Shown here piece after piece: positions 1 to 8,985 of a stretch of 64,000 nucleotides of DNA (positions are counted from its first letter, which is position 1; each line of letters starts with the position of its first letter). Location: contig CALKTH010000059.1 in the NCBI GenBank assembly GCA_937997485.1, positions 101,569 to 165,568 of the forward strand, written 5' to 3'. The notes beneath the pieces are model-generated. The model was not told where the DNA came from and did no database searches. It was given only the letters and a program-made list of their open reading frames with translations. The translations under genes were made by a program, and so were the position numbers. The stretch is from an uncultured Acidimicrobiales bacterium. Lineage in GTDB: Bacteria > Actinomycetota > Acidimicrobiia > Acidimicrobiales > SZUA-35.

Positions 1-211
1 ACTCAGCTTCGACGCGGCCCATCAAGCGGGCGTGATCGGCGTCGGTGAGGGCCTCGGCCTCATCGATCAACATCACGGGGATGTCATCTTCGATCCGGTA
101 GCGACGCATGAGGCGGGGGTTGTAGAGCGTGGACTCGTCCTCGAAGTAGAAGAGAGGGCCCTTGTCTTCTGGGCAGGCCAAGATGTCGAGCAGTTGGGGG
201 TCGAGCGCCAT
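1..211 (-). CDS. Trm112-family zinc-ribbon-like small protein (3' end outside window)
   Basis: The minus strand reads from ATG at 211 and stays open to the window edge, giving at least 70 residues. The protein begins MALDPQLLDILACPEDKGPL and continues with a YNPRLMRRYRIEDDIPVMLI-type stretch, the hallmark of the Trm112/UPF0434 (YcaR) family. Family members are usually 55-75 residues. Trm112 proteins partner and stabilise methyltransferases; the bacterial role is unclear. An AGGAGG ribosome site lies 4 nt before the ATG, which fixes the start. A TACGCT -10-like hexamer sits at 240-245 on the same strand. In many actinobacteria this gene neighbours manB/manA; here a DUF4214 gene separates them. 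The family call is firm; the exact partner is unknown. Confidence 0.85.
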   Translation of the reverse strand, partial: MALDPQLLDILACPEDKGPLFYFEDESTLYNPRLMRRYRIEDDIPVMLIDEAEALTDADHARLMGRVEAE

Positions 212-381
212 CGCTCCTCCTGAGTTCGTGAGGGGAATGAGCGTACCCGGGCCGATCTGTCCGGGGAGAGATGCTGAGCATCCGAGCGGATTGCCCGGGG
301 CAGGAAGCTCGACCGAGTCGTTCGGCCCATCTTTGCCTCGACAGCGCGACATCGAGAGCCAGCTGCCGATGTGGGGGCGGC

Positions 382-397
382 CGAGTACGCCTACTCG
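382..397. promoter_or_regulatory. Small inverted repeat in the 5' leader of the DUF4214 gene
   Basis: CGAGTA, four bases, then TACTCG forms a perfect 6-bp inverted repeat 25 nt upstream of the ATG at 422. It could be an operator or a leader hairpin. Nothing else supports either role. Confidence 0.3.
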
Positions 398-421
398 TCT
401 CGCCTGAAAGGCACCCAACAC

Positions 422-2284
422 ATGTCCAGCCACCTTCGCCCACGAATCGCGGGGCGATGTCCGCGCCTGCGCACCGCAACACTGGCGGTGATGCTGGCTG
501 CAACTGGCATGACCGGCTTCGCCACCAGCGCGAACGCCCTCGAGCCGGATGAGATCTTCGAAGTCACTGATCTCAACCCCGGCACCGGAGGCAGCTCTCC
601 TCTCGACCTCACCGTCGTTGGCGACAACCTCTACTTCCTGGCCTACACCCCCGACACCGGCAGCGAGCTCTACGTTCACGACGGCACCAACACCACCCTC
701 GTCGCTGACCTCAACCCCGGCACCGGAGACAGCTCCCCTCGCCAGCTCACCGCCGTTGGCGACAACCTCTACTTCCGGGCGAGAACCCCCGACACCGGCA
801 ACGAGCTCTACGTTCACGACGGCACCAACACCACCCTCGTCGCCGACCTCAACCCCGGCACCGGAAGCAGCACGCCCGGCTGGCTCACCGCCGTTGGCGA
901 CAACCTCTACTTCCATGCCTCCACCCCCGACACCAGCAACGAGCTCTACATCCACGACGGCACCAACACCACCCTCGTCGCCGACCTCAACCCCAGTAAC
1001 GGAGGCAGCTCTCCTCGCGAGCTCACCGCCTTTGGCGACAACCTCTACTTCCGGGCCACCACCCCCGAAACCGGCGACGAGCTGTGGGTCGTCGCCCCGG
1101 ACTCTTCGGCACCGGAGATCGAGATCTCAGCGCCGCAGGACAGCGCCATCGTGAGCTCGGACATCGCGGTGCAGTTCGATTGCACCGACGCTGGCGGTCC
1201 GACACTACCGACCTGCACCGGATCGATCGACAGTGGAGCGTCGGCCATTGCCCCTGGCGGCACGCTTGCGGGTCTCACCGAAGGTTCACACACCCTGACC
1301 GTGACCTCCACTGACAGCTATGGCAATGCACCCAGCCAAACCGTGAGCTTCACCGTCGACGACAGCAGCCCGGCCATCACCATCGCATCACCCGTCACCG
1401 AAATGACCGTTGCGGTCGATGCCGTGATGACCGTGGACTACACCTGTACCGACCCCGTCGCTGGTGTCGACGTGTGTGGCGCCTGGCTGAACGGTGTGCC
1501 CGTGTCTCCCGGGACGGCGCTCGATACGAGCGCCGAAGGCCTCCACGTCATTTCCTTCGTGTCGTCTGACCGAGTGGGGAACAACACGGTGCTCACCCGC
1601 TCGGTCACCGTTGGCATCGCACCCGTCGATACCACCGCTCCCACGGTCACCATCGATACCCCGTCCAGCGCCGTCGTACGTGAAACTGACGTCCGAGCGA
1701 GCTTCAGCTGTACCGACGGCGGTGGCAGCGAGCTGTCCTCGTGCGTCGGGCTTCTCGATGGGAGTCGGATCGACAACGGTGCAACCATCAACACCAGCGC
1801 GATCGGAACCCACGAACTCGTCGTGATCGCCACCGATGGAGCCGGCAACGTGACCGTCGAGCGCCAAGGCTTCGACATCGTGCCTGCATCGCTCGCCTTC
1901 GACAGTTGTGATCGTGCACTTTCGGCCAGCTACCAAGCGATGAGCGGAGCCGACGCCAGCGTCGCCCGGCTCTACATGGCGGTCTTCACCCGTCAGCCCG
2001 ATGCCGACGGCCATGCGTTCTGGAGTGCCAAGGCCTCGGCCGGAATGCCGCTCGAGGAGATCGCTGCGTCGTTCGCCGCGAGCCCTGAGTTCGACGAGAC
2101 GTACGGAGAGACCTCCAACCGTGACTTCGTCGAGCTGGCCTACAACAACGTGATGTGCCGACTCGCAGACACCGAGGGATCTGTCTACTGGCAGATTCGA
2201 CTGCAGACAGACCTCGGCCGCGAGGCCATGATCCTGCAATTCTCCGACTCGAAGGAGTTCCGCGCCACAACCGGCAGCAACTGA
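422..2284 (+). CDS. Secreted ELWxxDGT-repeat / Ig-like / DUF4214 protein
   Basis: 620-residue secreted protein starting at ATG 422, which follows a GAAAGG ribosome site. An in-frame codon at 371 is rejected because the signal peptide starts at 422. Residues 1-39 are a Sec signal peptide ending SANA. Residues 51 to about 225 are four 46-residue repeats of the ELWxxDGT type (GDNLYF...ELYVHDGTNTTLVADLNP). Residues 228-490 hold three Ig-like domains, each with a Cys pair. Residues 500-615 are DUF4214, visible as two half-repeats (ARLYMAVFTRQPDADGHAFW and a degenerate NNVMCRLADTEGSVYW half), each ending in a F-x-x-S-x-E-F motif. No catalytic site is visible. It is likely a cell-surface or matrix protein. 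It sits alone between Trm112 and manA, transcribed opposite to both. Confidence 0.88.
   Translation: MSSHLRPRIAGRCPRLRTATLAVMLAATGMTGFATSANALEPDEIFEVTDLNPGTGGSSPLDLTVVGDNLYFLAYTPDTGSELYVHDGTNTTLVADLNPGTGDSSPRQLTAVGDNLYFRARTPDTGNELYVHDGTNTTLVADLNPGTGSSTPGWLTAVGDNLYFHASTPDTSNELYIHDGTNTTLVADLNPSNGGSSPRELTAFGDNLYFRATTPETGDELWVVAPDSSAPEIEISAPQDSAIVSSDIAVQFDCTDAGGPTLPTCTGSIDSGASAIAPGGTLAGLTEGSHTLTVTSTDSYGNAPSQTVSFTVDDSSPAITIASPVTEMTVAVDAVMTVDYTCTDPVAGVDVCGAWLNGVPVSPGTALDTSAEGLHVISFVSSDRVGNNTVLTRSVTVGIAPVDTTAPTVTIDTPSSAVVRETDVRASFSCTDGGGSELSSCVGLLDGSRIDNGATINTSAIGTHELVVIATDGAGNVTVERQGFDIVPASLAFDSCDRALSASYQAMSGADASVARLYMAVFTRQPDADGHAFWSAKASAGMPLEEIAASFAASPEFDETYGETSNRDFVELAYNNVMCRLADTEGSVYWQIRLQTDLGREAMILQFSDSKEFRATTGSN
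571..1095 (+). repeat. Four near-identical 138-bp tandem units
   Basis: Units begin at 571, 709, 847 and 985 with CTCAACCCC(G/A)G, exactly 138 bp apart. The last one is partial. They encode the ELWxxDGT repeats. DNA identity between neighbouring units is high, which suggests recent duplication or gene conversion. Confidence 0.9.
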
Positions 2285-2330
2285 TCCTCGGGCCAAGCGT
2301 TCGTCAACGACGAGAGCTGACACAATGCTC

Positions 2331-2358
2331 CGTGCCCGTCGCATCTGCGGCGGGCACG
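2331..2358. terminator. Hairpin between convergent genes, possible bidirectional terminator
   Basis: CGTGCCCG at 2331-2338 pairs perfectly with CGGGCACG at 2351-2358, and the inner bases can extend the stem. It lies between the stop of the DUF4214 gene and the stop of manA, which converge. No T-run follows on either strand, so termination is inferred. Confidence 0.45.
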
Positions 2359-2380
2359 AGCGCGTACAGAACCAGACGGG

Positions 2381-3511
2381 TCACGAGTTACCGAGCGTGG
2401 CGCGCCACACCAAACCGTCACTTCGCAGCGTGTACGGACCGTCGTCGTGCTGGATGAACGCCGCCTGCCCACGCTGAAGGAAGAGGTCGTCGCCGTGCTC
2501 GGACCGGAGTTGGGCGCCTCCATCGGAAACGAACACGATCTCGGGTCCGTTCACCGCAAGAACCGCTGCCGGCCCTGCTTCAAAACGGGTGAGCGAGAAC
2601 TCGGGTACCGGGCTGAAGTAGGTGTGACGCTGCCCGCTCACCGTTTGCCTCGGCGGCGGGCCAGGCGTGAAGTCGGTGACGGCGAGAAGCTCCGGCACGT
2701 CGATGTGTTTCGGGGTGAGGCCGCCACGCACGACGTTGTCGGAGTTCGCCATGAGTTCCATCGCCGTGCCCTCGAGGTAGGCGTGCAAGTTGCCGGCGGC
2801 GAGGAACAGTGCGTCGCCCGGCTGCAGGACGATGTGGTGAAGGAACGGGACCACGAGTAAGCCGGGGTCTCCGGGATGATGCTCGGCAATCTTCGCCACC
2901 AGCGACTCGGCCATCACGGCTTCGATGAGCGGGGCTGCCTCGTCTCTCGACAGCGAAAGCACGAACTGGACTGCTCGCCCGATCCGCTCTGCATCTGTGT
3001 CGGCACCGGCCTCGGTCAAGACATCGGTGATCGGCTCGAGCCCACCGACACGAGCGAGCACCTCGGTGATCTCATTGACGGTGCGGAAGCCACACAACGC
3101 TTCGAATGCCGTGATCGCAACGATCAGTTCCGGTTTGTGGTTTCGATCCCGAAAGACCCGATGCGGCGCATCGATGGGGATGCCCGCTGCCTCTTCTCGA
3201 TCGAACCCGTCCTGGGCTTCGGTCGCCGATGGGTGGGTTTGAATCGAGAGTGGAGCGCGGGCGCTCAGCACTTTGAACAAAAACGGGAAGGCTCCGAACC
3301 GGGCCGACACATCTTCGCCCAGCAGGCCAGCGGGGTCGGCTGCGATCAACTCGTCAAGACGTGCGCCGTCGATCGTGCTCGGAGCCTTGGGGTGTGCCCC
3401 CATCCAATACTCGGCGCAGGGCTCATCGCTGATGGGGAGGCCAAGCATCTCCGGGATCGCCGAACGATCACCCCATGCGTAGTGCTGGACCTGCCCGCCA
3501 AGTCGCTGCAT
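2381..3511 (-). CDS. manA: Mannose-6-phosphate isomerase, class I
   Basis: 376 residues, close to the usual 390 for type I phosphomannose isomerases. It interconverts fructose-6-P and mannose-6-P, the entry to GDP-mannose. The N-terminus (LGGQVQHYAWGDRSAIPEML), the IQTHPSA zinc-ligand motif and the NHKPELIVAITAFEALCGFR segment are diagnostic. A C-terminal cupin half follows. It starts 6 nt after the manB stop, so the two form an operon transcribed on the minus strand. The partners manC, rmd and gmd lie elsewhere in the window. Confidence 0.95.
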   Translation of the reverse strand: MQRLGGQVQHYAWGDRSAIPEMLGLPISDEPCAEYWMGAHPKAPSTIDGARLDELIAADPAGLLGEDVSARFGAFPFLFKVLSARAPLSIQTHPSATEAQDGFDREEAAGIPIDAPHRVFRDRNHKPELIVAITAFEALCGFRTVNEITEVLARVGGLEPITDVLTEAGADTDAERIGRAVQFVLSLSRDEAAPLIEAVMAESLVAKIAEHHPGDPGLLVVPFLHHIVLQPGDALFLAAGNLHAYLEGTAMELMANSDNVVRGGLTPKHIDVPELLAVTDFTPGPPPRQTVSGQRHTYFSPVPEFSLTRFEAGPAAVLAVNGPEIVFVSDGGAQLRSEHGDDLFLQRGQAAFIQHDDGPYTLRSDGLVWRATLGNS

Positions 3512-3517
3512 TGGATG

Positions 3518-4882
3518 TCAGGCCATCACGGCTTGCACTTCGGCCACCCGAGCGGCGACGGCGTCGTCGTCGGCTGCTTCGAGGTTCAGGCGGAGCAGCG
3601 GTTCGGTGTTCGAGGCACGCAGGTTGAACCACCACTCGCCGAAGTCGACCGTGAGACCGTCGAGCTCGTCGACCTGAGCGCCAGCGTCGCCGAAGTGGGC
3701 GGCCACACGAGCGATGACCGCTTGGGCATCGTCGACTCGGGTGTTGATCTCACCGGAGGCCGAGTAGCGCTGCAGCGGAGCGAGCAGTTCAGAAAGCGTG
3801 CCGTCGAACGCCGAGAGTTCGGCCAGGATCATGATCGAGGCGATGATCCCGGAGTCGGCCCGCCAGTTGTCGCGGAAGTAGTAGTGAGCGGAGTGCTCAC
3901 CGCCGAACACCGCTCCCTCCTCCGCCATGATCTGCTTGATGAATGAGTGACCGACGCGGCTCCGGATGGATTCGCCACCGCTCTCGGCAACGACCTCCGG
4001 CACGACCTTGGAACAGATCAGGTTGTAGATGACCTTGCCCCCGGGGTTGTCTCGCAAGATCGCCGCCGCAAGCAGGGCCGTGGTCAGCGAGCCAGACACG
4101 GGTTGTGCCTTCTCATCCACGAGGAAGACGCGATCGGCGTCACCATCGAAGGCCAGTCCGATGTCGGCACCAACCTCGAGCACACGGGCCTGGAGGTCGA
4201 CCAGGTTCTCCGGGGCAATCGGATTCGCCTCGTGGTTGGGGAACGTACCGTCGAGTTCGGGGTACATGATCTCGACATCGAAGGGCAGGCTGTCGAACAC
4301 GGCGGGGACGACGAGGCCGCCCATGCCGTTGGCCGTGTCGGCCACGATCTTCAGGGGCTTGAGGGCGCTGGTGTCGACGAACGAGTGGACGTGCGCGGCG
4401 AACGCCTCGAGCAGCTGACGTTCGCTGCTCGTTCCTGCGGTCTCGGCGGCAGCGACGTCGCCCGCAGCATGTGCCTGCGCTGTGGCCTTGATGTCCGCAA
4501 GTCCGGAGTCTTCACCGATCGGCGCGGCCCCGCTCTTGCACAGCTTGATGCCGTTGTATTCAGCAGGGTTGTGCGAGGCGGTGAACATGACACCCGGCGC
4601 TCCGATCGAGCCCGAGGCGTAGTAGATCATATCGGTCGAGCCCATCCCGATGTCGATGACATCGAGGCCCTGCCGCCGCACACCCGCCGAGAACGCAGCG
4701 ACGAGCTCCGGACCGGACGGCCGCATGTCTCTGGCGATCACCACTTCGGTGGTGTCGGGCTCCGCAACCTTGATGAACTCGGCAAAGCCGACGCCCAATG
4801 CTTCGCAGGTGGTGGCATCGATCTGGTCCGGGAACGTGCCCCGAATGTCGTATGCCTTGACGATGAGATCGAGATCATGCAC
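3518..4882 (-). CDS. manB: Phosphomannomutase (or phosphomannomutase/phosphoglucomutase)
   Basis: 454 residues with the alpha-D-phosphohexomutase layout. The phosphoserine loop TASHNP has Ser at about residue 103, the metal site DGDADR is near 246-251, and the sugar-binding segment GGEHSAHYYFRD follows. The C-terminal phosphate-binding loop (RASNTEPLLRLNLEA) is present. It converts mannose-6-P to mannose-1-P for GDP-mannose synthesis. The start is GTG at 4882; a TACGAT hexamer ends 6 nt before it, so the mRNA is probably leaderless. An ATG overlaps at 4878 but in another frame. It is co-transcribed with manA downstream. Confidence 0.93.
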   Translation of the reverse strand: MHDLDLIVKAYDIRGTFPDQIDATTCEALGVGFAEFIKVAEPDTTEVVIARDMRPSGPELVAAFSAGVRRQGLDVIDIGMGSTDMIYYASGSIGAPGVMFTASHNPAEYNGIKLCKSGAAPIGEDSGLADIKATAQAHAAGDVAAAETAGTSSERQLLEAFAAHVHSFVDTSALKPLKIVADTANGMGGLVVPAVFDSLPFDVEIMYPELDGTFPNHEANPIAPENLVDLQARVLEVGADIGLAFDGDADRVFLVDEKAQPVSGSLTTALLAAAILRDNPGGKVIYNLICSKVVPEVVAESGGESIRSRVGHSFIKQIMAEEGAVFGGEHSAHYYFRDNWRADSGIIASIMILAELSAFDGTLSELLAPLQRYSASGEINTRVDDAQAVIARVAAHFGDAGAQVDELDGLTVDFGEWWFNLRASNTEPLLRLNLEAADDDAVAARVAEVQAVMA

Positions 4883-4888
4883 CCGGGC

Positions 4889-4894
4889 ATCGTA
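4889..4894 (-). promoter_or_regulatory. -10 element of manB, leaderless architecture
   Basis: TACGAT on the minus strand is followed by exactly six bases and the GTG start of manB. This spacing puts the transcription start at or next to the start codon. There is no ribosome site. Confidence 0.55.
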
Positions 4895-4945
4895 ACGGCC
4901 AGCGATCTCTCGGCGACTGCCTCAAGGAGAAGCCGGTGGGTCTAC

Positions 4946-6109
4946 TCAGGCGCCGACCAACTCGTTGTCGATCGGTTGGTACTCGCCCCGCCCCGCCGCC
5001 CGACGGATACGGAACAGATCACGGACGAGCTTTGCCGTGTCCCGCACGATGCGCACCGACGATCCTTGCCGGTTCTCAACTCGTACAGGCACCTCGGTGA
5101 GCGAGAAGTGGTCCTGCTCGGCGATGAGGAAGACCTCAACGTCGAAGGCGAAACCATTCACCCTTGTGCGCTCGAAAATCGACCGACCAATGTCGCCGCG
5201 AAAGCCCTTGATTCCGCATTGCGTGTCCCGAAAGTGTCCGAGCAACACGAGGTGGGTGAACCAGTTGACGACACGCCCGCCCAGCTCACGAATCTTGCGG
5301 GCGCGAACGAGCGTGGTCGTTTCTTCATGGCGCCGGCTTCCGACCACAACGTCCCATCCAGCCTCCAATTCCGCCAGGATGGGCCAAATCATCGCCGCCG
5401 GGTAGGCGAGATCAGCATCGGTGAAGATGACGAACTGGCCGTCGGCTTCGATCACACCTCGACGGATCGCTGCGCCCTTGCCCTGATTGTGCTGCTGCTT
5501 GAGCACTCGTGCGCCCGCTGCCGCCGCAACCTCGGCCGTGCGATCAGCCGAACCATCGTCGACGACGACAATCTCCAGGCCGCCCTGATCCCCGGCGCGC
5601 TGATCGATGGTCTGCAACTCCACCCGCAACGCCTTCACCGTGCTCCCGATGGCGGCTTCTTCGTTGAAGGCAGGTACCACAACGGAGAGGTGGTGCGTTC
5701 CGGTCGACGGTGGCCGAGGCTGGCGGGTGGCCATCTCTCGCCGCACCTCGGTGAACAGGACCCAGCGATACGCCGCCCAGCGGAGCAACGCAGCGACGCC
5801 GATAGCAACAACCTTGTGTACGACGTTCGGGACACCCAACGTGACACCGAGGGCCACGACGAAGAGATCGATGGTTCCGGCCAGCAGCGCCACGAGCGCG
5901 AACGTTCCGGGATGGCGGACCCAACGAGCCGACTTGTTTCCGCGGAACGTGATGGTTCGGTTGAGGGCGTAGGCCAAGAAGGCGGCGACGCTCAGCGCCA
6001 CGACTTCCGCGCCGAGGACGCTCCATGACGCGAGCGCGAGGTAGAGACCCAGGTCGACAGCGGTAGCAAAGACGCCGACCGTGGCGAAGAGACGGAGTCG
6101 ACTTCTCAC
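4946..6109 (-). CDS. GtrA-like membrane domain fused to a family 2 (DPM1-like) glycosyltransferase
   Basis: 387 residues. Residues 1-125 form a four-helix GtrA domain, recognisable by the AYALNRTITFRGN motif after the second helix. Residues 140-360 form a cytosolic GT2 domain resembling polyprenyl-phosphate mannosyl/glucosyl transferases: VVVPAFNEE, VVDDGSADRT, and TDADLAYP as the metal motif. DPM1-like enzymes load a sugar onto undecaprenyl/decaprenyl phosphate, and GtrA proteins are proposed to flip it. A fusion would couple loading and flipping. GDP-mannose from the adjacent manA/manB is a likely donor. Start GTG at 6109 lies 24 nt after the stop of the upstream membrane protein, suggesting one transcript. 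Confidence 0.85.
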   Translation of the reverse strand: MRSRLRLFATVGVFATAVDLGLYLALASWSVLGAEVVALSVAAFLAYALNRTITFRGNKSARWVRHPGTFALVALLAGTIDLFVVALGVTLGVPNVVHKVVAIGVAALLRWAAYRWVLFTEVRREMATRQPRPPSTGTHHLSVVVPAFNEEAAIGSTVKALRVELQTIDQRAGDQGGLEIVVVDDGSADRTAEVAAAAGARVLKQQHNQGKGAAIRRGVIEADGQFVIFTDADLAYPAAMIWPILAELEAGWDVVVGSRRHEETTTLVRARKIRELGGRVVNWFTHLVLLGHFRDTQCGIKGFRGDIGRSIFERTRVNGFAFDVEVFLIAEQDHFSLTEVPVRVENRQGSSVRIVRDTAKLVRDLFRIRRAAGRGEYQPIDNELVGA

Positions 6110-6133
6110 GATCCAAAGCCCCGACGCGATGGC

Positions 6134-8893
6134 TCAGTCGCGAACAATGTCCTGCTCTGGCATGTCTGACGGATGATCCGTTTCGAGGCTCGGCGTCTCG
6201 CCCAACGGGCCGAGAGCGATGGGATCGGTGTCGATGGCGTCGGTGTCCTTGGGGCCGGTGTCGACCGCACCGGAGTCGAGCGACGCATCCTCGTCGTTGA
6301 CGAGCACGACGTCGTCGACTGACTGCGCTGACACGAGGTCGACCGCGGTCGTGCGGTCCAACCGCCGCAGTCCAAAGACCAACGCTGCCAAGCCCAGGAG
6401 CGTGATCGCGTAGCTGAGCCACTCCACACCTGAACGACCATAGGACAGCTCAACGCTGGTGTCGGTCGGAACAACGACCATCAGGTTCGGCCCTGCCCGG
6501 AATGGGCCGTCAGCGCCGCTCGCCTGCCAGTTCGGGAAATAGGAAGTCTTGACGAGCACCGGCTTGCCGATCTCGTCCACCTCGAAGGAGATCCGGTCGG
6601 TGTCAACCTCGATCGATGTCACGGCTGCTGGCTCGATCGCCGTTCCGTCGGTCGGAAGCAGTGTGCTGATGCGGGGCCAGTCTTCGGGCCCTTCCTCGGC
6701 CGGCAGCGCCGAGTACGTACGTGGATCGTTGTAGAACTCAACTGCCTGGGACACCCAGCCAACATCGAAGCGGCTGGCCAGCTCATTCGAGTCGTCGGCG
6801 ACCGGGCCGGAAGCAACGACGGGCACGTTGGACAAGCCCTCCACCAGCTCGGTCCCGCCGACCTGGAAGATCACGAACGGCTGCATCTCGGCCACCTCAA
6901 TCAGATCTGGATGCTCACGAGAGGCCGCAATTGCCTCGTCGGACTGGGCCATGTAGTAGCGAACGCCCATCACCTGGAGCTGGGCGATGCCACGATCCAG
7001 TTCAAAGGGGCGATACGGCAGGTCGCGCTGAGCGCTGGAGGGCGCAACGGAAAGGGCGCTCTGATTCAAGAAGTGGAACGGTGTGGTGGCCGAGGACTCG
7101 AAGTAGAGACCATCCATGGAGCCGATGCAGCCGTCGGTCCAGTGAGGCAACAGCATGAGCGCCATCGGCGTGCCGTAGCGGTCGAGCGACTTGTCGTACT
7201 CCCACATGGCTCGGCCACAACCGTTGGTCTCGCCGACGTCGGCCATGGTGGATACCACGGCGGAGTATTCGCGATACGACGGTTTCTCCTCGTATCCGGA
7301 GAAGTTCCACGCCGCCCAGCTCGACACGAAGCTGCGCTCCGCTGTCCGGATTCCCAGCCATTCGTAATTCCCATCGGCATTGGTGGAACCGAACGGAAGC
7401 ACCCGAAGTGGCATGCCGACGAGGATCAAGGCGCCGAGCACGCCGGCAACGGTGGAACCCCAGATCGTTCGAGCATCGGGCCGGTCGAAGCGTTCGGACA
7501 CCGCGACCGCGCTGTAGCGAGCAACGAGACCAATGCCAATGGCGGCCAAGATGTAGATCGAGAGGTAGAAGAACGGGAGCAGCCGGGCATTCCACAACTT
7601 GCCGTCGTCGAGGTTCGCCACAGCGGAGGCGAACGTGATGCCGGTGGCTGCGAACAACATGCCGATCCGATCACGGCTGGCAAAGCTCAGGACCGCTCCA
7701 ATCACGGCGAATGGCAGCGCGATCTTCATCGGGGTGGTCAACAACGCGGGTCCAACGTCGTTGAGACGTTCCCAGCCCATGTCGTTGAAATAGTCGGCCC
7801 GAGAAACGAACGGGAGGAGCCAAAACGTCGTGAGAAGTGCAGCCGTTGGGCCGGTGACCAGCAGCCACAAGACACGTCGGCGAATGTCGAGATCGGCTGA
7901 CGTGGCGGCAACGGTGATGAAGACGACCAGCAGCACCACGAGGATTTCGGTGGTCAAGCCCTCGTAACGCTCGGCGAATCCGATGGGAAGCAGACCCCCG
8001 ATGATGCCGAAGGTGGCTGGCCAGAACCGGCTGGACTCCCGCCCAAGCATCGTGAGCAGGAACAACGCAACCATGGCGAAGAACAGCGGGATGATGTGGC
8101 AGAGGGCAACGAGCGCAATGAGCAGCGCCGCTCGGGCTCGCCCACCGTTCCGGTCCATTCCCCGCATGGCAAGACCGAGGGCCACGAGCGTGGCGCACAG
8201 CGAGAGCGAGAAGGCGAACTCGCCGGCCAGCGTCGAAGCGATGTTGCCGCCGTAAATCGTGAAGTTGGTGTCGAAGAGGAACACCATCGCCGCCATGGCC
8301 ACGAACGCCGGAACCGGTTCGGCGCAACCTGCGGATCGGGCGAGGAACCATGCCGCCAGCGGGAAGAAAACGAGCCCAGCAACGGCGATCAACTTGAAGC
8401 TGATGCCGTACGGCAAAGGCACGACGAGCACGATGGCGGCGATCGTTGAGGCGATGATCGGGACTCGTGCGCCAGGTCGTTGTCCGGCAAGCCGACCGCC
8501 AAGAGCCGCGAACGCGATGCCGAGCGGCACACCCAGGAACGGAGTGATCCCCGCATTGAGGGCAATGATCGCCAGCGAGGGGACGACCATGTAGAACTGG
8601 TAAGCCGGGAAACCGGCGTACCAGTCTGGCGTCCAACCAGCGAGCTGGCCCTTGGTCAAGAGGTTGTCGCGGAGGAAGGCCGGGCCCCAGACATGAGCTC
8701 CCATGTCGCCGCCGGCGGGTGTGGTGTCGGCGAGGACGAGGTCGGGCCGAAGCTGGGAGAAGACGAAGATCGAGGCGATCACGGCGGCCGCGAATCCGAG
8801 CATCGTGGCGATGGATGCGTCGGGTCGCCAGGCGAAGCCCGTACGGGTCGGCTCGGCAACGCCGGGTTCGTCAGTGGAGAGCGGGACGGTCAT
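6134..8893 (-). CDS. Large polytopic membrane protein, GT-C/YfhO-like
   Basis: 919 residues. A short cytosolic N-terminus is followed by about a dozen hydrophobic helices to residue 480, then a large extracytoplasmic region and a final helix near 860. The first loop contains GGDMGAHVWGPAFLRDN and then DWYAGFPAYQFYM, typical of YfhO/GT-C type polyprenyl-phosphate-dependent glycosyltransferases, whose first-loop acidic residues are catalytic. The C-terminal region after the helices looks like a lectin-type beta domain. It probably uses a lipid-linked sugar made by the downstream GtrA-GT2 protein, with which it appears co-transcribed. No specific acceptor can be named. The start ATG at 8893 has only a weak GAGG ribosome site. 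Confidence 0.7.
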   Translation of the reverse strand: MTVPLSTDEPGVAEPTRTGFAWRPDASIATMLGFAAAVIASIFVFSQLRPDLVLADTTPAGGDMGAHVWGPAFLRDNLLTKGQLAGWTPDWYAGFPAYQFYMVVPSLAIIALNAGITPFLGVPLGIAFAALGGRLAGQRPGARVPIIASTIAAIVLVVPLPYGISFKLIAVAGLVFFPLAAWFLARSAGCAEPVPAFVAMAAMVFLFDTNFTIYGGNIASTLAGEFAFSLSLCATLVALGLAMRGMDRNGGRARAALLIALVALCHIIPLFFAMVALFLLTMLGRESSRFWPATFGIIGGLLPIGFAERYEGLTTEILVVLLVVFITVAATSADLDIRRRVLWLLVTGPTAALLTTFWLLPFVSRADYFNDMGWERLNDVGPALLTTPMKIALPFAVIGAVLSFASRDRIGMLFAATGITFASAVANLDDGKLWNARLLPFFYLSIYILAAIGIGLVARYSAVAVSERFDRPDARTIWGSTVAGVLGALILVGMPLRVLPFGSTNADGNYEWLGIRTAERSFVSSWAAWNFSGYEEKPSYREYSAVVSTMADVGETNGCGRAMWEYDKSLDRYGTPMALMLLPHWTDGCIGSMDGLYFESSATTPFHFLNQSALSVAPSSAQRDLPYRPFELDRGIAQLQVMGVRYYMAQSDEAIAASREHPDLIEVAEMQPFVIFQVGGTELVEGLSNVPVVASGPVADDSNELASRFDVGWVSQAVEFYNDPRTYSALPAEEGPEDWPRISTLLPTDGTAIEPAAVTSIEVDTDRISFEVDEIGKPVLVKTSYFPNWQASGADGPFRAGPNLMVVVPTDTSVELSYGRSGVEWLSYAITLLGLAALVFGLRRLDRTTAVDLVSAQSVDDVVLVNDEDASLDSGAVDTGPKDTDAIDTDPIALGPLGETPSLETDHPSDMPEQDIVRD

Positions 8894-8985
8894 GCGTGCC
8901 TCATGGTGCCAGGATCCCCGCCAGTTGTGGCGTCAAGCACGCAAGCTTCAGATGTCGTCAGCGAACGTCGTTCGCCTGACGATGC

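Noticed and set aside
571-1095. Tandem 138-bp units as a CRISPR-like array
   Set aside because: They are in-frame protein repeats without spacers, and no cas genes are nearby.
3947-6028. 693-codon open frame on the plus strand over manB and the GtrA-GT2 gene
   Set aside because: It is the reverse of two well-supported conserved genes, a usual artefact of high-GC coding; its translation has no domains.
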